From: Telopea speciosissima
Lineage: Eukaryota; Streptophyta; Magnoliopsida; Proteales; Proteaceae
Length of the DNA: 64,000 bases
Direction of reading: 5' to 3'
NCBI RefSeq assembly: GCF_018873765.1
Contig: NC_057922.1
Location: 8,817,563-8,881,562, forward strand
Each line of letters begins with the position of its first letter. Positions within the stretch are counted from its first letter, which is position 1. The translations under genes were made by a program, and so were the position numbers. Shown here piece by piece: positions 1 to 14,100 of the stretch. The notes beneath the pieces were generated by a model. The model saw only the letters and a list, made by a program, of their open reading frames with translations. It did no database searches and had not been told where the DNA came from.

Positions 1-2160
1 TTGAGTAGATTATACGATAACTGTTTTTTTTCTTAAAATAATTTCACTTTCCTTTCCCTACTTTTACTTGCAAGAAGGAGCCAGAGGAATCAAGGATCCA
101 AAGACCCAGCTCTTTGTTTTTTTGGTAAAAAGCAAACTTATTAATTGAATCGTGTCCAACACATGGTATCCGAGTTACAAGCCTCCGAAAACCAAAGAAT
201 AGAGAGCGGTCATACTGTCTCACACGAACAAGACAAGGCCTTCCTAGCCAAGGAGTCAATCACGCTGTTAGTCTCCCTAGAGATAAAAGAAAAAGAACAA
301 GCCCTATCTTATCCCCATCGTGAAGGACATATCCTACTGCAAATAGCCCAAAATCTCTTTGCAGTTTGTCTTAACCTCAATAAAGTCCATTCCTTCAGAA
401 ATACCGTATAACAGACCCCTTCTTATGGCGAGTGCTTCTCCTTGAAGGGCTGAGGAGACAATAATTGGGGCTGAAATGGCAAGGCAAGGCTCACATCTGC
501 TGTTACGAAAGATACACCCAATGCCCCCTTGTCCTTCCTTGAAAGGGCCCAGCTCACCTTGTGCTTACCATGGCTCGTCAACCGCCCTTAAGATCTTAAG
601 CAATAAACTTTTCAATTCTTGAGCAGACTGAGGAAGAAAGCTGATACGCCCAGTACCAATAGAGAACGACACCAAAAATGACCCTTTTAATGAGTGCAAG
701 CCTGCCTGCGAAGGAGAGGGCAAGGCTCTTCCATGACTAAGATCCTTCTTGTAACCGCCGAAATTGGGATGATTAGAGGTCTGAGAGAGGGAATTTCTGG
801 TTAACATTTGGGTTTGCCCTCTTATCTCCTAACAGAATACGGGCAGCTGAATTTGGAGATGCTTGAGATAGCCACAAACAAAGCTATGAAGAACCCCACT
901 TAGCTCTGTAGCCGAAGGAACATCCACTTTGAAGAAACAAAATTACATAGTTTGCTAAAAAAAGCTAAGTGAGACACAAGAGTGCAAGGCCTTAATAGTT
1001 CACCCACTCATGGCTAAAAGCAGTAAATCAGCAAAGTACACTGTGCATCACTATAAGGAAGAGCAGGAAGGGGAGGGGGGGAACATAAGCATAAACTTAT
1101 GCTTGGTGCCATTAATCATAATGGCAGATCTGAGCCTGGTACATAAGCTTTGACCCACGAGACAAACAAAGATGAGGAGGAACAGAAAAGTTCAGAATTG
1201 CTTAGTAATATCATTACTAGTAATCTCCGAATCTACCCGCATCATTCTACAGTATTTTAATTTCTTCGATCTTCTGAAGAGCAATACCATCTTTCTGAGC
1301 ACAAGAAATGGCAGTGCTTTACGTAAGCCTTCCATGCAACGAAAACAACTCCCTCACCCAATTTTCCAATAACTGCATTTCATAGGCCCTAAATCCTAAA
1401 AAAATCCTAATTTTTAATGCTGCAGTTTACCTAAAAATAAAGAGAGGTTCTGAAGCCTGAAACCTTGAGGGCTCACATTGCAAATCCAAACTCTCATACG
1501 CAGAGATAGCAATTTGCAACCCCACCAACCCAACCTACCCGCAAAAGAGAACTTTAGTTGAGTTGTACTTGCAAACTTGAGATTAGTGTTTGACTTTTAC
1601 CCTTCCTGTTAGTAAGTTTCCTGCAATTTTTTAAACGTTTCTGATGAATTCCCTCCGCATCCAGGACTGGCAATACATCACTTTGCATGGGCCATTTCAT
1701 GTATTTGCAGATAGCTTCAGGACTTCAACTGAGTCATCCCCTTGTTTAAGGATGAAGGAGGTTCCTTCTCACTAACTGACCTAAAAGTGTACTCACAAAA
1801 TTGGGACAAATCCAGAGGACTAACCAGCATCCCTGTGTTGGTTTTGGAAAAGATAGTAATGCTCAATCAGCTTACCTCCCTGAATTTGCATCAAATACCC
1901 TTGTATTTCACATCTGATAATACTCAACTATGGATCTGTCCTATTTTAATTTAAATGTTCTCATACATGAGAATTCAATACAGATCATCTCCCACTTTGG
2001 GTATGACAGTTTCAATTTTAACAAGAATCTGCTAGTATTTAAAAATTGTTAAACAAGCCCCCTACCAAATACAGTTTTATAAATTACCAAAATGGATCGA
2101 ATGGACAGAGTTAGAATTTTAGCTGTAAATTGTTGCAGGTGAGTTACTAATGTGGAAAGG
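1..2160. other. No gene recognised; 3' flank of THG1
   Basis: Open frames here are short (under 90 codons), overlap on both strands and match no family I recognise. The part next to 2,161 should contain the THG1 3' UTR because that gene reads leftward and ends there. I see no transposon ends, tRNA or rRNA. A gene fragment too short or too diverged to recognise cannot be excluded. Confidence 0.5.
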
Positions 2161-5100
2161 CTACCCTTCAAGGATGCTTGGGTGTGCAGTCCAAAAGCTA
2201 GGCCCAATGATGTCACAATGATCTACAATCACCTTCAGAGATTTTTTAACAGGATCTCCACCTTTAGTGTCCTGTATGCTCTCTCCCACCTGAGAGACAA
2301 ATAGATAAAATAAAATTAAAAAATTCTGTTGCGCTTTGACAAGCAAGGATAATCAATAGATGAAAAGAACCATACACAAAGGACTGCAGACAAATTTCAG
2401 TTGATAATACCCAAATTCTGTATCTTAAATCCAATGTAGAATGGAAACACATTTGTGCATGCTGAGTGACAGTGAAAAGGAAAAATAGATTCATTAATAA
2501 TAAAAAAAGAACTAAATGGGCGATGGGACCCATACTTTGGCATGTGCTTTTGATTTCCTCTCCCTTGCCAAAATTGACTAAGGCGTATCAATGATTCAAC
2601 ACACACACAAGTGCAGTCAGCAATAATAGTGATCCAATATGGTCACTTCTTTTGCTTTACGAAATGTGTTTCCAAACTGTATTAACCACGTCTACTCTTT
2701 TCCACATGTGCCAGTATACCCTTGATGAGCATCCCAGTGCACGAGGCTCCTGCTACTGCAGGGTCAGCAAGGGGCACATGTACACAGCCTTAATCCCCTG
2801 CTTCGCAGAAGAGGTTGTTTCCAAGTTTTGAACCCACAACCAACAGGTTGCAATAGCGCAACTTATCCGTGGCGCCAAGGATCGCCCAGCAGGTGGGACA
2901 GATAGTGTACCTTAACTCTGTAAACACAGGATCCTTTACAGAATATGACGGTGGTCTTGTAGTTGATACAAAACTGTTATAGAAGCAGTTTGGTTTTCTC
3001 ATGTTTGAGTACCCTGCACAATCATGATACACAGGATCTTTTACAGATTAATGTGCAAGCACTTGGTGGGATAGACAGTCGACCTTATCTCTGTAAACAC
3101 AGGATCCTTTACGGAACATGACTGGTAGTCTCTCGTAGTTGATTCCAAACTGTTGTAGAAGCAGTTTGTTTTTCTCTTGTGTTTGAGTACCCTGCAAAAT
3201 CAGGATACAAGAAGTTAACAAGGAAAAACACCAGCACTTGTTATTAGGAAGTTTTACATTTTTGAACCATTTATCATGTGAACAGTGTGCAGACATAAAG
3301 TGAAAAGAAACTGAATGTAAGACAAAGCATAACATCAATAGAATGAATAGATGGAACTATGGAAATTTTAAGAGTAAATCTTCAAAACAGCTAAATTGGA
3401 GTTCCACAAATCTAAAGCAGGGTCAACAAAATTAGAACTGAAACAGAACTCAGCTAATAGATTTCAAGTGAACTAGTCTAAATCCGAAGTCAGCCAAGTA
3501 CAATCAATGATCATTAAAATACATTAACAAGATCACATCACTGACCCAGCTCGTCAATCATGCCACATATCAGAAGCTGTTTCAAAAAATTTTAAAGAAG
3601 AGTGCTCTGCAATTTGCTTAAGTAATTACTAATGAATTAAAATGACTGTCACTGAGAACCAGTTTTAGCCTTCCACATCCTAGCACCCATCTCTTCATTT
3701 TCATGTGAAGCATGTGTAACCTGCTAAGAAGATGGACACATTCATTGCACGAATGATCCAATTATGACCTTCCGCATGTAGGACATCAACTTATGATCAC
3801 ATCTTGTATTTCTTTACATTTGTAAGTAGGGGCTTACTTCATTACATTTATCAACAGTGGCTGCCTCATCCATGACTAACCAGTAAAAGCAAGGGCACAT
3901 ATCACAGAAAATGGTCATTCAATCATGCACCTTACCAGAATTTTATGGATTCCCTGTTTCCACCTTTTTTTGCTCAGCACAGACAAGAGACATTTATTAC
4001 AAAGAGAGAGAGAAGGGAAACACCAAGACCCAGTCACCAAGAGGAGATGAGCAAGAAACACTCTCCATGGGGGGGGGGGGGCATGAGAGAGGATAAAACA
4101 GAGGCAGTCAGAAACCAATGTAAGAGTTCTCCCCACCTTGAGAGAAAATTCTCACCGGGACAGAAAAGCTTGTAGAAAGAAAAGTATCTGGACCCAGGCA
4201 GAAACTCCTCAAAGCACCCGTAATGTCCTTCCAAGTGCCTAAACCGTAACTAAGTTTACCCAACAAACCAATCCCAACATTCTATTTCACCATGGAAAAA
4301 CCCTTCACGCATATATATAACAACTTTGGAGCCCCATGAAATGGATTATGCCATTTTAACTAAACATATAAAACACCGTTAATCCTAATGAAGATCACAC
4401 CTAAGGTTTCCCACACAATCCTATCCTATAGGATGACATCGCATCTCAATCTATTGTATGCTTTTATATGTTAAATAAAAGATATAGCAAACAGTACAGA
4501 AAAATAGTTGGGATTGGTAATGGCCAGCCAATTCCTGAACTGAAAGATCTTATAAATGAGACTCTCAAATGGTAGTCTAAAAAGTGCTCCATGTGTTCCA
4601 CATGTATAAAAGGAGAACAGCTTCTCTTTGTTCTCCTAGTGTGGTAACGTGAGTTGTTCTGAAAATTTAATGAAACCAGTTTCCCTATCACCATAGGATG
4701 AAGTTTTTGGAATTCTGTAATATAATTGTACAAAGCTAAAAGCCACACCAAGATTGAAGGGAAAATTACTATTTTTCTGATTCCCCCAAAAAAAGTAAAC
4801 TTCCACCCCTCTTTCTCCACTAATATTTTAAAATTCCTAGACTAACCCTCTGGCCTGACCGTCTTCCCTCCTTCGCAAGATCACACCATCCTCTGCGTCT
4901 CCCTTCTCACCCTGCCACCACAACCGCCCCCACCCCCACTCCCTCAACCGCCATCGTCAGATGCATTGAGCTTTCCCCACGCCTTCAGTTGACGAAGTCT
5001 TCCAACAACAAAATGTCCAGCAACAGCACACCCTCCCCCACCACCACTCTTGACAGGCCCTACGTTGGTCGCTCCTCACCCTTCATTGGCAGAGACCCTT

Positions 5101-8100
5101 CTCCACCACTAGGGTTAATCTTAATGCACAAGCGAGGGAAGATCACACCTACGTTGGTCTCTTGACGGGCCCTACATTAGTCCTGATTATAATGCCAGTG
5201 ATGGTGGTGATGGGATTCTCCAGCTTGGTTCTTTGCTCCAGAGTAACAGAAGATATGTCACAAGCTGCAGTGGCAGATACTTTGGTTCTTGCAGTAGGAA
5301 GACCCCTCCTCCAACTCTAAGCAGAATCAAGACGTTGGTGAGGTTTGCCCCTACGAATGAAATTGCTAAATTTCCACAACCATGCCCCTGTTTTTGGCTC
5401 CTCGATTGTTGGCCTCCTCAGCAACCCCTTTCCAGTCTTTTCCTTCCAAATAAAGGACAAAAGCAAAGAAATACACTATCCAAATTTTTCTTTGTACGAA
5501 TTTGCCTCCTTCCTTTTCAAACGTAATATGAGTTTCAGAGCCGTTTTTTTGTATATTTTGCCATTATAGTGTAATGTTCTCAGAACAGTGCGTGAAGGAA
5601 GAAACATCGTTTTTGTGACCTTGTGAAGCATTTGCATCTTATCTGTTACGGTTTTGCATGCAAGCGTTTATGAAGAGGTTAAGCATGTGGGCCAATGGCG
5701 GACTAAGACGACAAAGAAAAATAGTATGATTGACCTGACTATTCTACCATCTTCATGTTCACGTACGACCTATTTTTATTTCTATTTGTCCATTCCATCA
5801 TCCACCACCAAGGTATCAAGCACAAGCTGGAGTTATGGGGATGTAGAGGGTACAGAGGTGGCGATGGGGGGAGGGGGAGGGGGAGGGAGTGGTAGCAGGG
5901 GGAAAGGGAAGGTGATGGGGGAGGCGGTGCAGGTGAGGGGGGTCGGAGAGGTAGTCTAGGAATTTTAAAATACCAAGGGAGAAAGAGAGTGGAAGTTTAC
6001 TTTTCTGGGGGAATCATAAAAGAAGTTCTGAATAGGGGAATTGACTAATTATAGTGCAAGTATAGAGTAGTAATAGTAATTTTCCTTTGAAGGAATGGAT
6101 AGAAAAAATTAAGTAAAGATTTGCAAGCCCACCAAATTTAAATACAGGAAACTGAGGCACCCCAGAAAAGTAAGCAACTTTTCTAAACAAGTGACATGCA
6201 AAAAATATTGGTGTCATTCTTTTCTCTTTTCTCTATCACCTTTAAAAGATCGTGTGCCTCCCTTTCGGTCTTTCCTGATTTAACCAGCATCCAGAAACAG
6301 GTATTGTACTGATTGTTGATGTGACCTGCAGAGTAGAAACGGAGATTGAAAGATTACGTGCATTGAACATACCTACCTATGCCATACAGAAAGAAACAAA
6401 TCCAATGGATATGTTTTGGCAACATTTGCTTGAGCTTCACAGTCAAAGAAAAGCAAATACTCACAGTCAATTTGTCTCCATGACAGATAATGTCGAAGAA
6501 TTGGAACCAATGGATAGCATACAGCCCGGCCATCAAAAGAAGGAGGATACTTCAGCTCTTCTCTAGGGAAAAATACCTTCCATTTCATTACATATAGGGA
6601 AGAGAATAATGATACAGTCCGTGAAATTATTTTTCTGAAAAAAAAAATTGATTTTGGGAGTAAGTCAAACCACTGAATAGAGATCATAATCCTACACTGC
6701 AACCCATTTGTGGAGGAAATAAGCAATTCAGGATGGAAGGTCTGGGAAAGACCTCTATTGTATTTGTAATAAACATCCGTTGGCTCCTCCCAGTCCTTCC
6801 ATCTTGCCTTTGGCTTGTATCATTAATCTATAATCTAATGCATCAGCACCAGGACCCTTTTTGCTTAAGATAAAAGGTTTAAAGAGCAACCTGGCACGCC
6901 TTTGGCAGAACTGAGATCCCTCCTTCAAAACAAAACTGGAAGTTAAGACACAAATAATGTTAGAAATGCCAAATGCTGAAAATAATAATTCAAGTAATTT
7001 AATGGGCAAGTAAATTTCATGTTGAGTTGAGAAGACAGTATGACACCTAATAACTCAGTCTAGAAAGAGTTCTACAACTTCATCTAGAGGTTTTCTAGTA
7101 ATTAATCTTTGGTTTGGTCCTTTTTGACACACAGGTCCAAAGGTTTTACCAGACAGAACACCCGGTTGTGCTTGTGCCACATTGTAGACTACCCCAAGGT
7201 CCCTTGTTCACAAGTCAAGTTCATGCCAAAACAGAGTTAGCAAAGTGGTAAATAAAGCATCAAAAAATTGGAGCATTGAGAGGCATGCCAATGCTTGGAG
7301 TACTGAGAGGAAGCATGACAACAAATGGGATGCTATATAATTGAATTTGAGTCTGAAACTTGACATATGGCCAACCAAAACAATTTCTTAGACACCCAAA
7401 AGTCTGAATTGCCACATCACCCTTCTGCATGGCACAACTACTCATGCCCGTCCAATGATACCCTTTGGACAAGAAGCCCACCCAAAGAAACTTATGCCTT
7501 TATCTTTCTGTTTATTAATACGATTTGTTCTTATGGCTCCCTATGCGCAGATATCACATTTCTCATATAAACATTATTTGCTAGTATGCTATTCTTACTA
7601 AAAGGAAAAGGGGGAAAAAAAAAAAGAAGGTAAATAACTAGAAAATGCATATTATATCAAAAAGTACAAAAAAACTAATGATGTCAAGCTAGTAATGATC
7701 GATCATTGCAATTTCAATAAATGAAGTCACGAGAAAATAATAATAAATCACAATAATATGATGATTTTAGACTTATGATATGACCCAAGACTATTATTTG
7801 ATAGATGATTCGTAATAGCAAAGATGATGATGATAATGATATGCCCTGAGATTATTATTAGATGATATCCAGATAATTAGGCCTCCGCCAGGGAACCAAG
7901 TTGGTTTCCGAAAGTACCTGTACTCATCACTGACCCCATATGAGAAGACTAAATCTTGAAACTCCTCTAACATAGCCACTGCACATGAGTTCATCAGATT
8001 CAAAGCTTGCTCGTCATTTGGCTTCTCAAATTCATGGATTTCAGAAAATCTACCAACAGGCAGGAATGGAAACTCGAGTTTCAGGAGCAGAATCTAATAA

Positions 8101-11100
8101 ACAAAGCAATGAAATTCAAATACATCACAGATTTTAGTTCATTACAACTTGTGAGTGCCTGAATAGAGGTTAGAACATCCTCTTTCCTTTATTATAATGT
8201 TTCAGGTACTACACTTAATCAGGGGACAATATATAAACTATCTAATTATGAAAGAACAAACTATTCTAACAGTTGAAATGGAAGGGGTGAATACATAATA
8301 CTTGTATAGTTGTCATGGTGTCGGGCAGGTTCCAAGGGCTGGGCAGTCGCCCGCCTTATTCTAACTTAACAAGGTGTGCACCTTGGGACGCCTAGGTCCC
8401 CAGGTGGTCGTTTTTTTCCTCTAAATAATATTGTCTATAATATTTTTATTGGCTTGTGTACAAGTTTGTGTACAGGTGAGAAGCATGGAATCATTTAGTA
8501 TCCCAAAAAATAAATAAATAAATTAAGAAAGAATTGAACTTCATTAGTTCACTTCACTTATTAACTTACGCTTTTTTCACTCTGAATAACATTGTTTCTA
8601 ACATAGTGTTGTTGTAATGATGTTGCTAAAAGTAGTGGCATATTAGTGCATAGATTAAATCTGTACTGTCGTTGTTGTACTGCTGTAAGAATAATTATAT
8701 TATTGCTATACTAGATATAATGGACACATAAAAAACAAAAAAATACTAGGGCGTCTAGCCGACACCTAGGCAGCGCCTTGTTTCCAAAGCGCTTAGGCGG
8801 CCCTACAACACCTTGGGTCGCCTAGGCGCCTTGAAACATTTACTTGTCCCTGCACTTTCTTTTATCCTATATCAAAGTTGAAGTATTACTTGATGATGCA
8901 GGAGCAACACCCAGAAGAATTACAAAGGTTGGGTTTCCCCAGTCAAAGATCCATGTCGTAGACATTTAGCTGAGATTATCCTGACAGGTTGGGCTATGCC
9001 TCTTTCCTCTTAATATCTTTCATCTTTCATTTTTCTATTTATTTCCCATCTTATTTTATCCTTTTCCTTTTTCATCTCTCTTTTCCCATCTTTTCTTTCC
9101 TTTTTTAGTTAAATCTATGTTTTCCATATTTTGTTTTGTTTGGATCCATGTAGCCGACTCCATTAAGTTGGGATAAGGCTGATTTTGTTGTTGTTGCTAA
9201 ATAACTAATATCCACATTTTTTTTATTAGCCCCCCCCCCCCACCTTTTTTTTCTCACTTGGCTTAGTGATGCAAATCAGATGATGGAGGACCTGCTCGTG
9301 GTGGGAAAAAAGAGAATAAGGAGAGAAAACAGAGAAGAAAGGAAAGAAAAATCTTGGGGGAGAGAGTAGGTTTATTTGCTAGTTATTCTCCATACTTAGT
9401 TTATTTTCCTGTTTTTAGATTGAACCGGTTTAGAATTGGTTGCACCCAATTGGTTCAATTGGTCTAATTTAAGTGAGTTCCTATTGGTTAATAGGTCCTT
9501 AAATCCTATTGGTTAGTATGGAATCTTTTTTTAAATTAGTTGTTTTAAGTTAGATTCTTTTAATTTAAGTTAGTAGGGGTATCTTAGTCAATTTACTGTT
9601 TTAATTATTTAAGTTAGATTTAAATCTCTCCCTTCCACAATTTTGTGAAGGAGAAGATTTTAATTTGTATTAGGACTTGGCATTAGCCATATTATAAATA
9701 TAATAAATCGTGGAGGCTCCCCCACATTGAATTTTGAATAAAAAAAAGACTGTTTGCTGCTGCTGCTCCTGCTCCTTTGTGAGTGTATATCCTTGTGGAT
9801 CTCAAGGCGGATAGGGTGGGTGAATTCCTGTGACTCCTTGCATCGAGAAGTTCGGGAGGTTTCTTCAAATTCAAGCTGCTGCCAGTGGATTCCTGCTGTA
9901 AGTTTGAGTGATTAAATTCTGTTTTCCATTCATCCTCCCTCCCAATCGATTCCCCCTTTTATTTTTATTTGATTTCCCCATAAACCCTAGTTTCTCCTAC
10001 CACCATTAACACCCTAAATCCTAAAATAATCTAAATTCCCCACAGCCTGATTCCACCATTAGAACCAGCCCATATTTGGATCGAACCTTCCCTTCCCTGT
10101 TTAGTAAGCTCAATCCCAAGCCCAGCGTTCACAGCCCACTTGAAACCCTAGTTTTAGTAGTTTTCCTAATTTCTAAAACCCGAAACCCTAACCCTAAATC
10201 TGCAGAATTATAAAACCTAACCAAATCCTATTTTCTTTATACCAAAATAACCCCCTAAACCTGCCTATTAAAACCATATAAGACCCATTCCAGAATTCTA
10301 AAACCTAACCCTAGTTTTGACCTAAACTGCCCAATCAAACCAGCAGCCCTTTCTTAATCCTATTGCTTGGCCTCTAGGGGGATTTGTCTCCTATCTAGAG
10401 CTACATTAAATCATCTTCCAGCTTAAGAAGCTCTATTGTAACGGTTGTTATATGAAATAATTGGTGCTTTTCCATGGAATCTTTTGGAAATTAAACTATG
10501 ACCAGCATGTTGTATCAGCGTGAAGAGGAAATCTAGGGTCGAACTATCTATATGTAGACATACTTGTACTGTAAATGGAAAAGACCCAAGTCTTACCCCA
10601 TCCTGAAGGGCATACTCAATCCCAACAGATGATCCAAACCTTCTTAATCACAGTTTTCAAGACTGCAAACCCTATAACTTTCCTGATTCCACAACAAAAT
10701 TTGGTGACCATCCACATAGAGCCTATGTGGAACTTATCAATTAGTGAGTCTAGCATGTAATACGTACCATATGAACTCATGAGCAATCCTAATATTCTCT
10801 GAGTTTTCCATCTTATTACTTACATCAGAGTCATATTGTAAAAACAATTCGATTGCGTTTTAAAGCAATTATAAAAACTACAAGCAATTCTTTCTGCTCA
10901 GCAATTAAATAATTTACCTATGAAAACGGCAGCCGTCAATTCGAACAACAATCCACGTGGAGGGAATCAACTTGTCTTCGAATTCAAAGGATTTCACAGA
11001 ATCACATTTGGTTGACCAAATTTTCCAGAAATTCTCCTTTGGTATAAGTAGCGCATCAATTAGACATGGGTGCTTCGCCCAAAAGCTTAGCCAGTCCGGA

Positions 11101-14100
11101 TCAAAGTGGTCCACTATCAGCTTTTCCCGTACTCTTCTAACAGGATCTCCAGCCTGATCGTACTTCACAATTTCTTCCACCTTTTTTTTTTTTTTTTTTT
11201 TTTTGGGGGGGGGGGGGGAGAGGGGGAGGGGTGGGATGGTGGAAGAAAGTTATCAAAAGCAGTTAAAAGAGAAAAAGACACAGGATCCAACACCATATCA
11301 TTAAGCACTCACTCAAGCAATATATTAAAAGGCTCACAAATACAAGCTTCCATAAATATGATCAACAAAAATCCAGGCAATCGTTACTGGATCTGCAGAA
11401 GCTACATCCTTCAGACCCTGATTTGGATGTTTGGAAAGGTAAATTCTAATGGACTTTTTTTCCTCTAAATCTGCTTGGGAGTTAGCTTGGCATAAATCTG
11501 TCAAGTTGAAGCAATTTGGTTCTCAGGTAATACTCCAAGGCAACCATTCACTACATGAAGATGGCAAATTGGCTTTCTATTCTACTATTCATCAGTTGTG
11601 GCAAGAACAGAAATTCCGGATATTCCAAAACAAAATAAGGACGTAACCTCAGATTTTTTATACCATTAAGGAGGATATTTAGGTAAAGTGTAATTCTCTT
11701 TAGCTTTCTGGTATTCAGAATTCTAGGAATATACTCCTTGTGGACATATGGGGAGTGCAGGTAGTATGGATTCATGGATGTTTCCACCTGAGGATGTAGT
11801 TGCATTGCACTGTGATGGATCTCTTAATCAGAGTAGGGCCTCTTATGGGGGTTTGGTCCGCGATGCGAAGGGTGTTCCCATATTTTCCCATGTGGGTGTT
11901 GGTGGCAACAGATCAGAATTGTTTATGGAGTTATAGAGGTGTGATATTATGCTTGGAGAAGAACATTCAGAAGCTTTCCATCCATTCAGATTCAAAACTA
12001 GCAATTGACATTTTGGAGGAAAAAATGACTGGCCCATGGATGGTGCAGCATTTGAAGAGTGCTTTCAACATGTTTGGCGGGAGCGAATTACACTGCATCC
12101 ATGGCTAGTGGAGCAACTGAGACCATCATTTATCCTCCAGATTTTCCAGATGAGTCTAGTAAACTTGTAAAAGATGACTACGACCAGTGCATCTATTACC
12201 GAATATAAAAATAACATTTAATATAAAAGGAGAGTCTATTGTACTCCTTCCACCTTGCCCAAGTCTAAAATATTGACCAGTTCTGGGGACTGTTTAAAAT
12301 CCATCATGGTGACTGACCTATTCCGGAGACCTGATGACGAGTCATCTAAGTTTACCTAGACCCTCCTCATCCCCATGGTGACTGACCTATTCTGGATAAC
12401 TGATGATGAGTCATCTGAGTTTACCTAGACCCTCCTCATCCCAACCTGTTTGACCCAGAACAAACCAATAATACAAGCTCCCGGTTGGTGTGTCAACACA
12501 CTATTTTGGGAACCACTGATGAGATGTCTGGGTTAACCAGCACAATCAATTGGAATCTATTGTGCCTTAGAGCCTAGAAGATCCAATAGTGATGCAGGTA
12601 AACCAGTTCAACTGGGGCTGGTTAAGCCTTGTTTTAAGCCATTATTGGGTTACATGGGCTTTGGGCGGAAAATTTTGGGTTATTTGTTGTACGACCTAAT
12701 TTATAGGCCCATGTGTGGGGTCTTAAGCATGCACACAAGATTAATACTTGTCTTAGAAAATAAGTTAGAAGAGTCCATGTCAATGTAGAGGTCATCTAAG
12801 GTTGACAGCAGTTTTTTTCCTATTCCAGTTTAGATTTTGAATATTTTATTTAGTCTAAGATTGTCATTACAATTTCATATTTGAGTTTATTTTTGTAACC
12901 TAATATTTTATTAGTAGGGAGTTGGCTGTTGATAGGAGTCAATGGGAGTCCAGCTTGTCTCAGTTTCTGTTGACCTCAGGCTCTCAGCGAGTTCTCAATA
13001 TAGCTTGTGTAGCTCAAGATTGATGATATGTGGCAGTCTTGTTGTGGTTAGATTTATATGTAATACCAAATTGGAACAACCTAAGGTTCCAAAACCCTAA
13101 TTTAGATCACCATGGGCCCTCCAAAGCAAATAAAAACTCAAATTAAAGGAATATTGGCAGTTCTGTAATTTCTGGACAGTTCAGGACCCGTTTGAACAAG
13201 GCAAACTGAATCATAGATCAAACACTAATTGAATTTGTGGGGAAGGAACTTTCTAGCATTTTAGAACAGGCTAGGGATAAAACAGAACAAGACTCAGAAA
13301 GGAAGGACTTTTAAATAAATAACCAGAGAATCTGGCCTTAATTGTAACCTCTCAACAAAAACAGAACCAGGATGACCAAGTTCAATTTCTGGTGAGGAAT
13401 CTCACCCATATGGCTTCCAATTGGTTTGAAACTTTAGGTGGAGTTCGATAACTCAAAGTCCTATTTAATCCAATCGACCAGCACTCAAAATAAAGTTAGA
13501 AAAATCAACATAATTTTGCAAGTGATACCAGATGGTACTTTGCAGGTTCAGCTTTAGTTGCAGGTTGGTTTCTCACAGTAAGGAGGCTTGTAGGAGTTTG
13601 GGTTGCCACAAACTAACTCCCAAAAATTCAGATCAATAGGAACAGTACCGAGAGAGATCGAGTTCTCTCTTGCTGGACTCAAATTGACACCAGAAAAGAG
13701 TTATGCCAGAAGAGAAGAAACAAGAAAAAAGGAAGAGGAAATGAGAAGAACAAAAGGAAAAAACTGAGAAAAGAGTTAGCTGGAAGAGGAAGAACTAGAG
13801 GCTTTCAACAAGAACCTGGTTCTTTCCAGTCCACGCAAGCAGACGAGCAAACTCTAAAAAGAACTCAATCTATCTATTCATTCAACCTGCTCAATAATAT
13901 AAGGATTACGTCATATATAGACTCCCTTACTAAACAAGATTGAATCAAACTGGGAAACTGAAACGAACTAGACTCCTAGACTCCTAGTGACTCCTGTTGA
14001 CAGCCAACTCCCCCATAATAAACTGAATTTCAGATTACAAAATAACCCCAAATAAAAGATAAATTCTTCAGCTACCCATATAGAAGTGAAACCAAGGTTT

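Noticed and set aside
4464..4820. 118-codon minus-strand frame
   Set aside because: Lies in THG1 intron 11 with no domain and no splice link to the exons.
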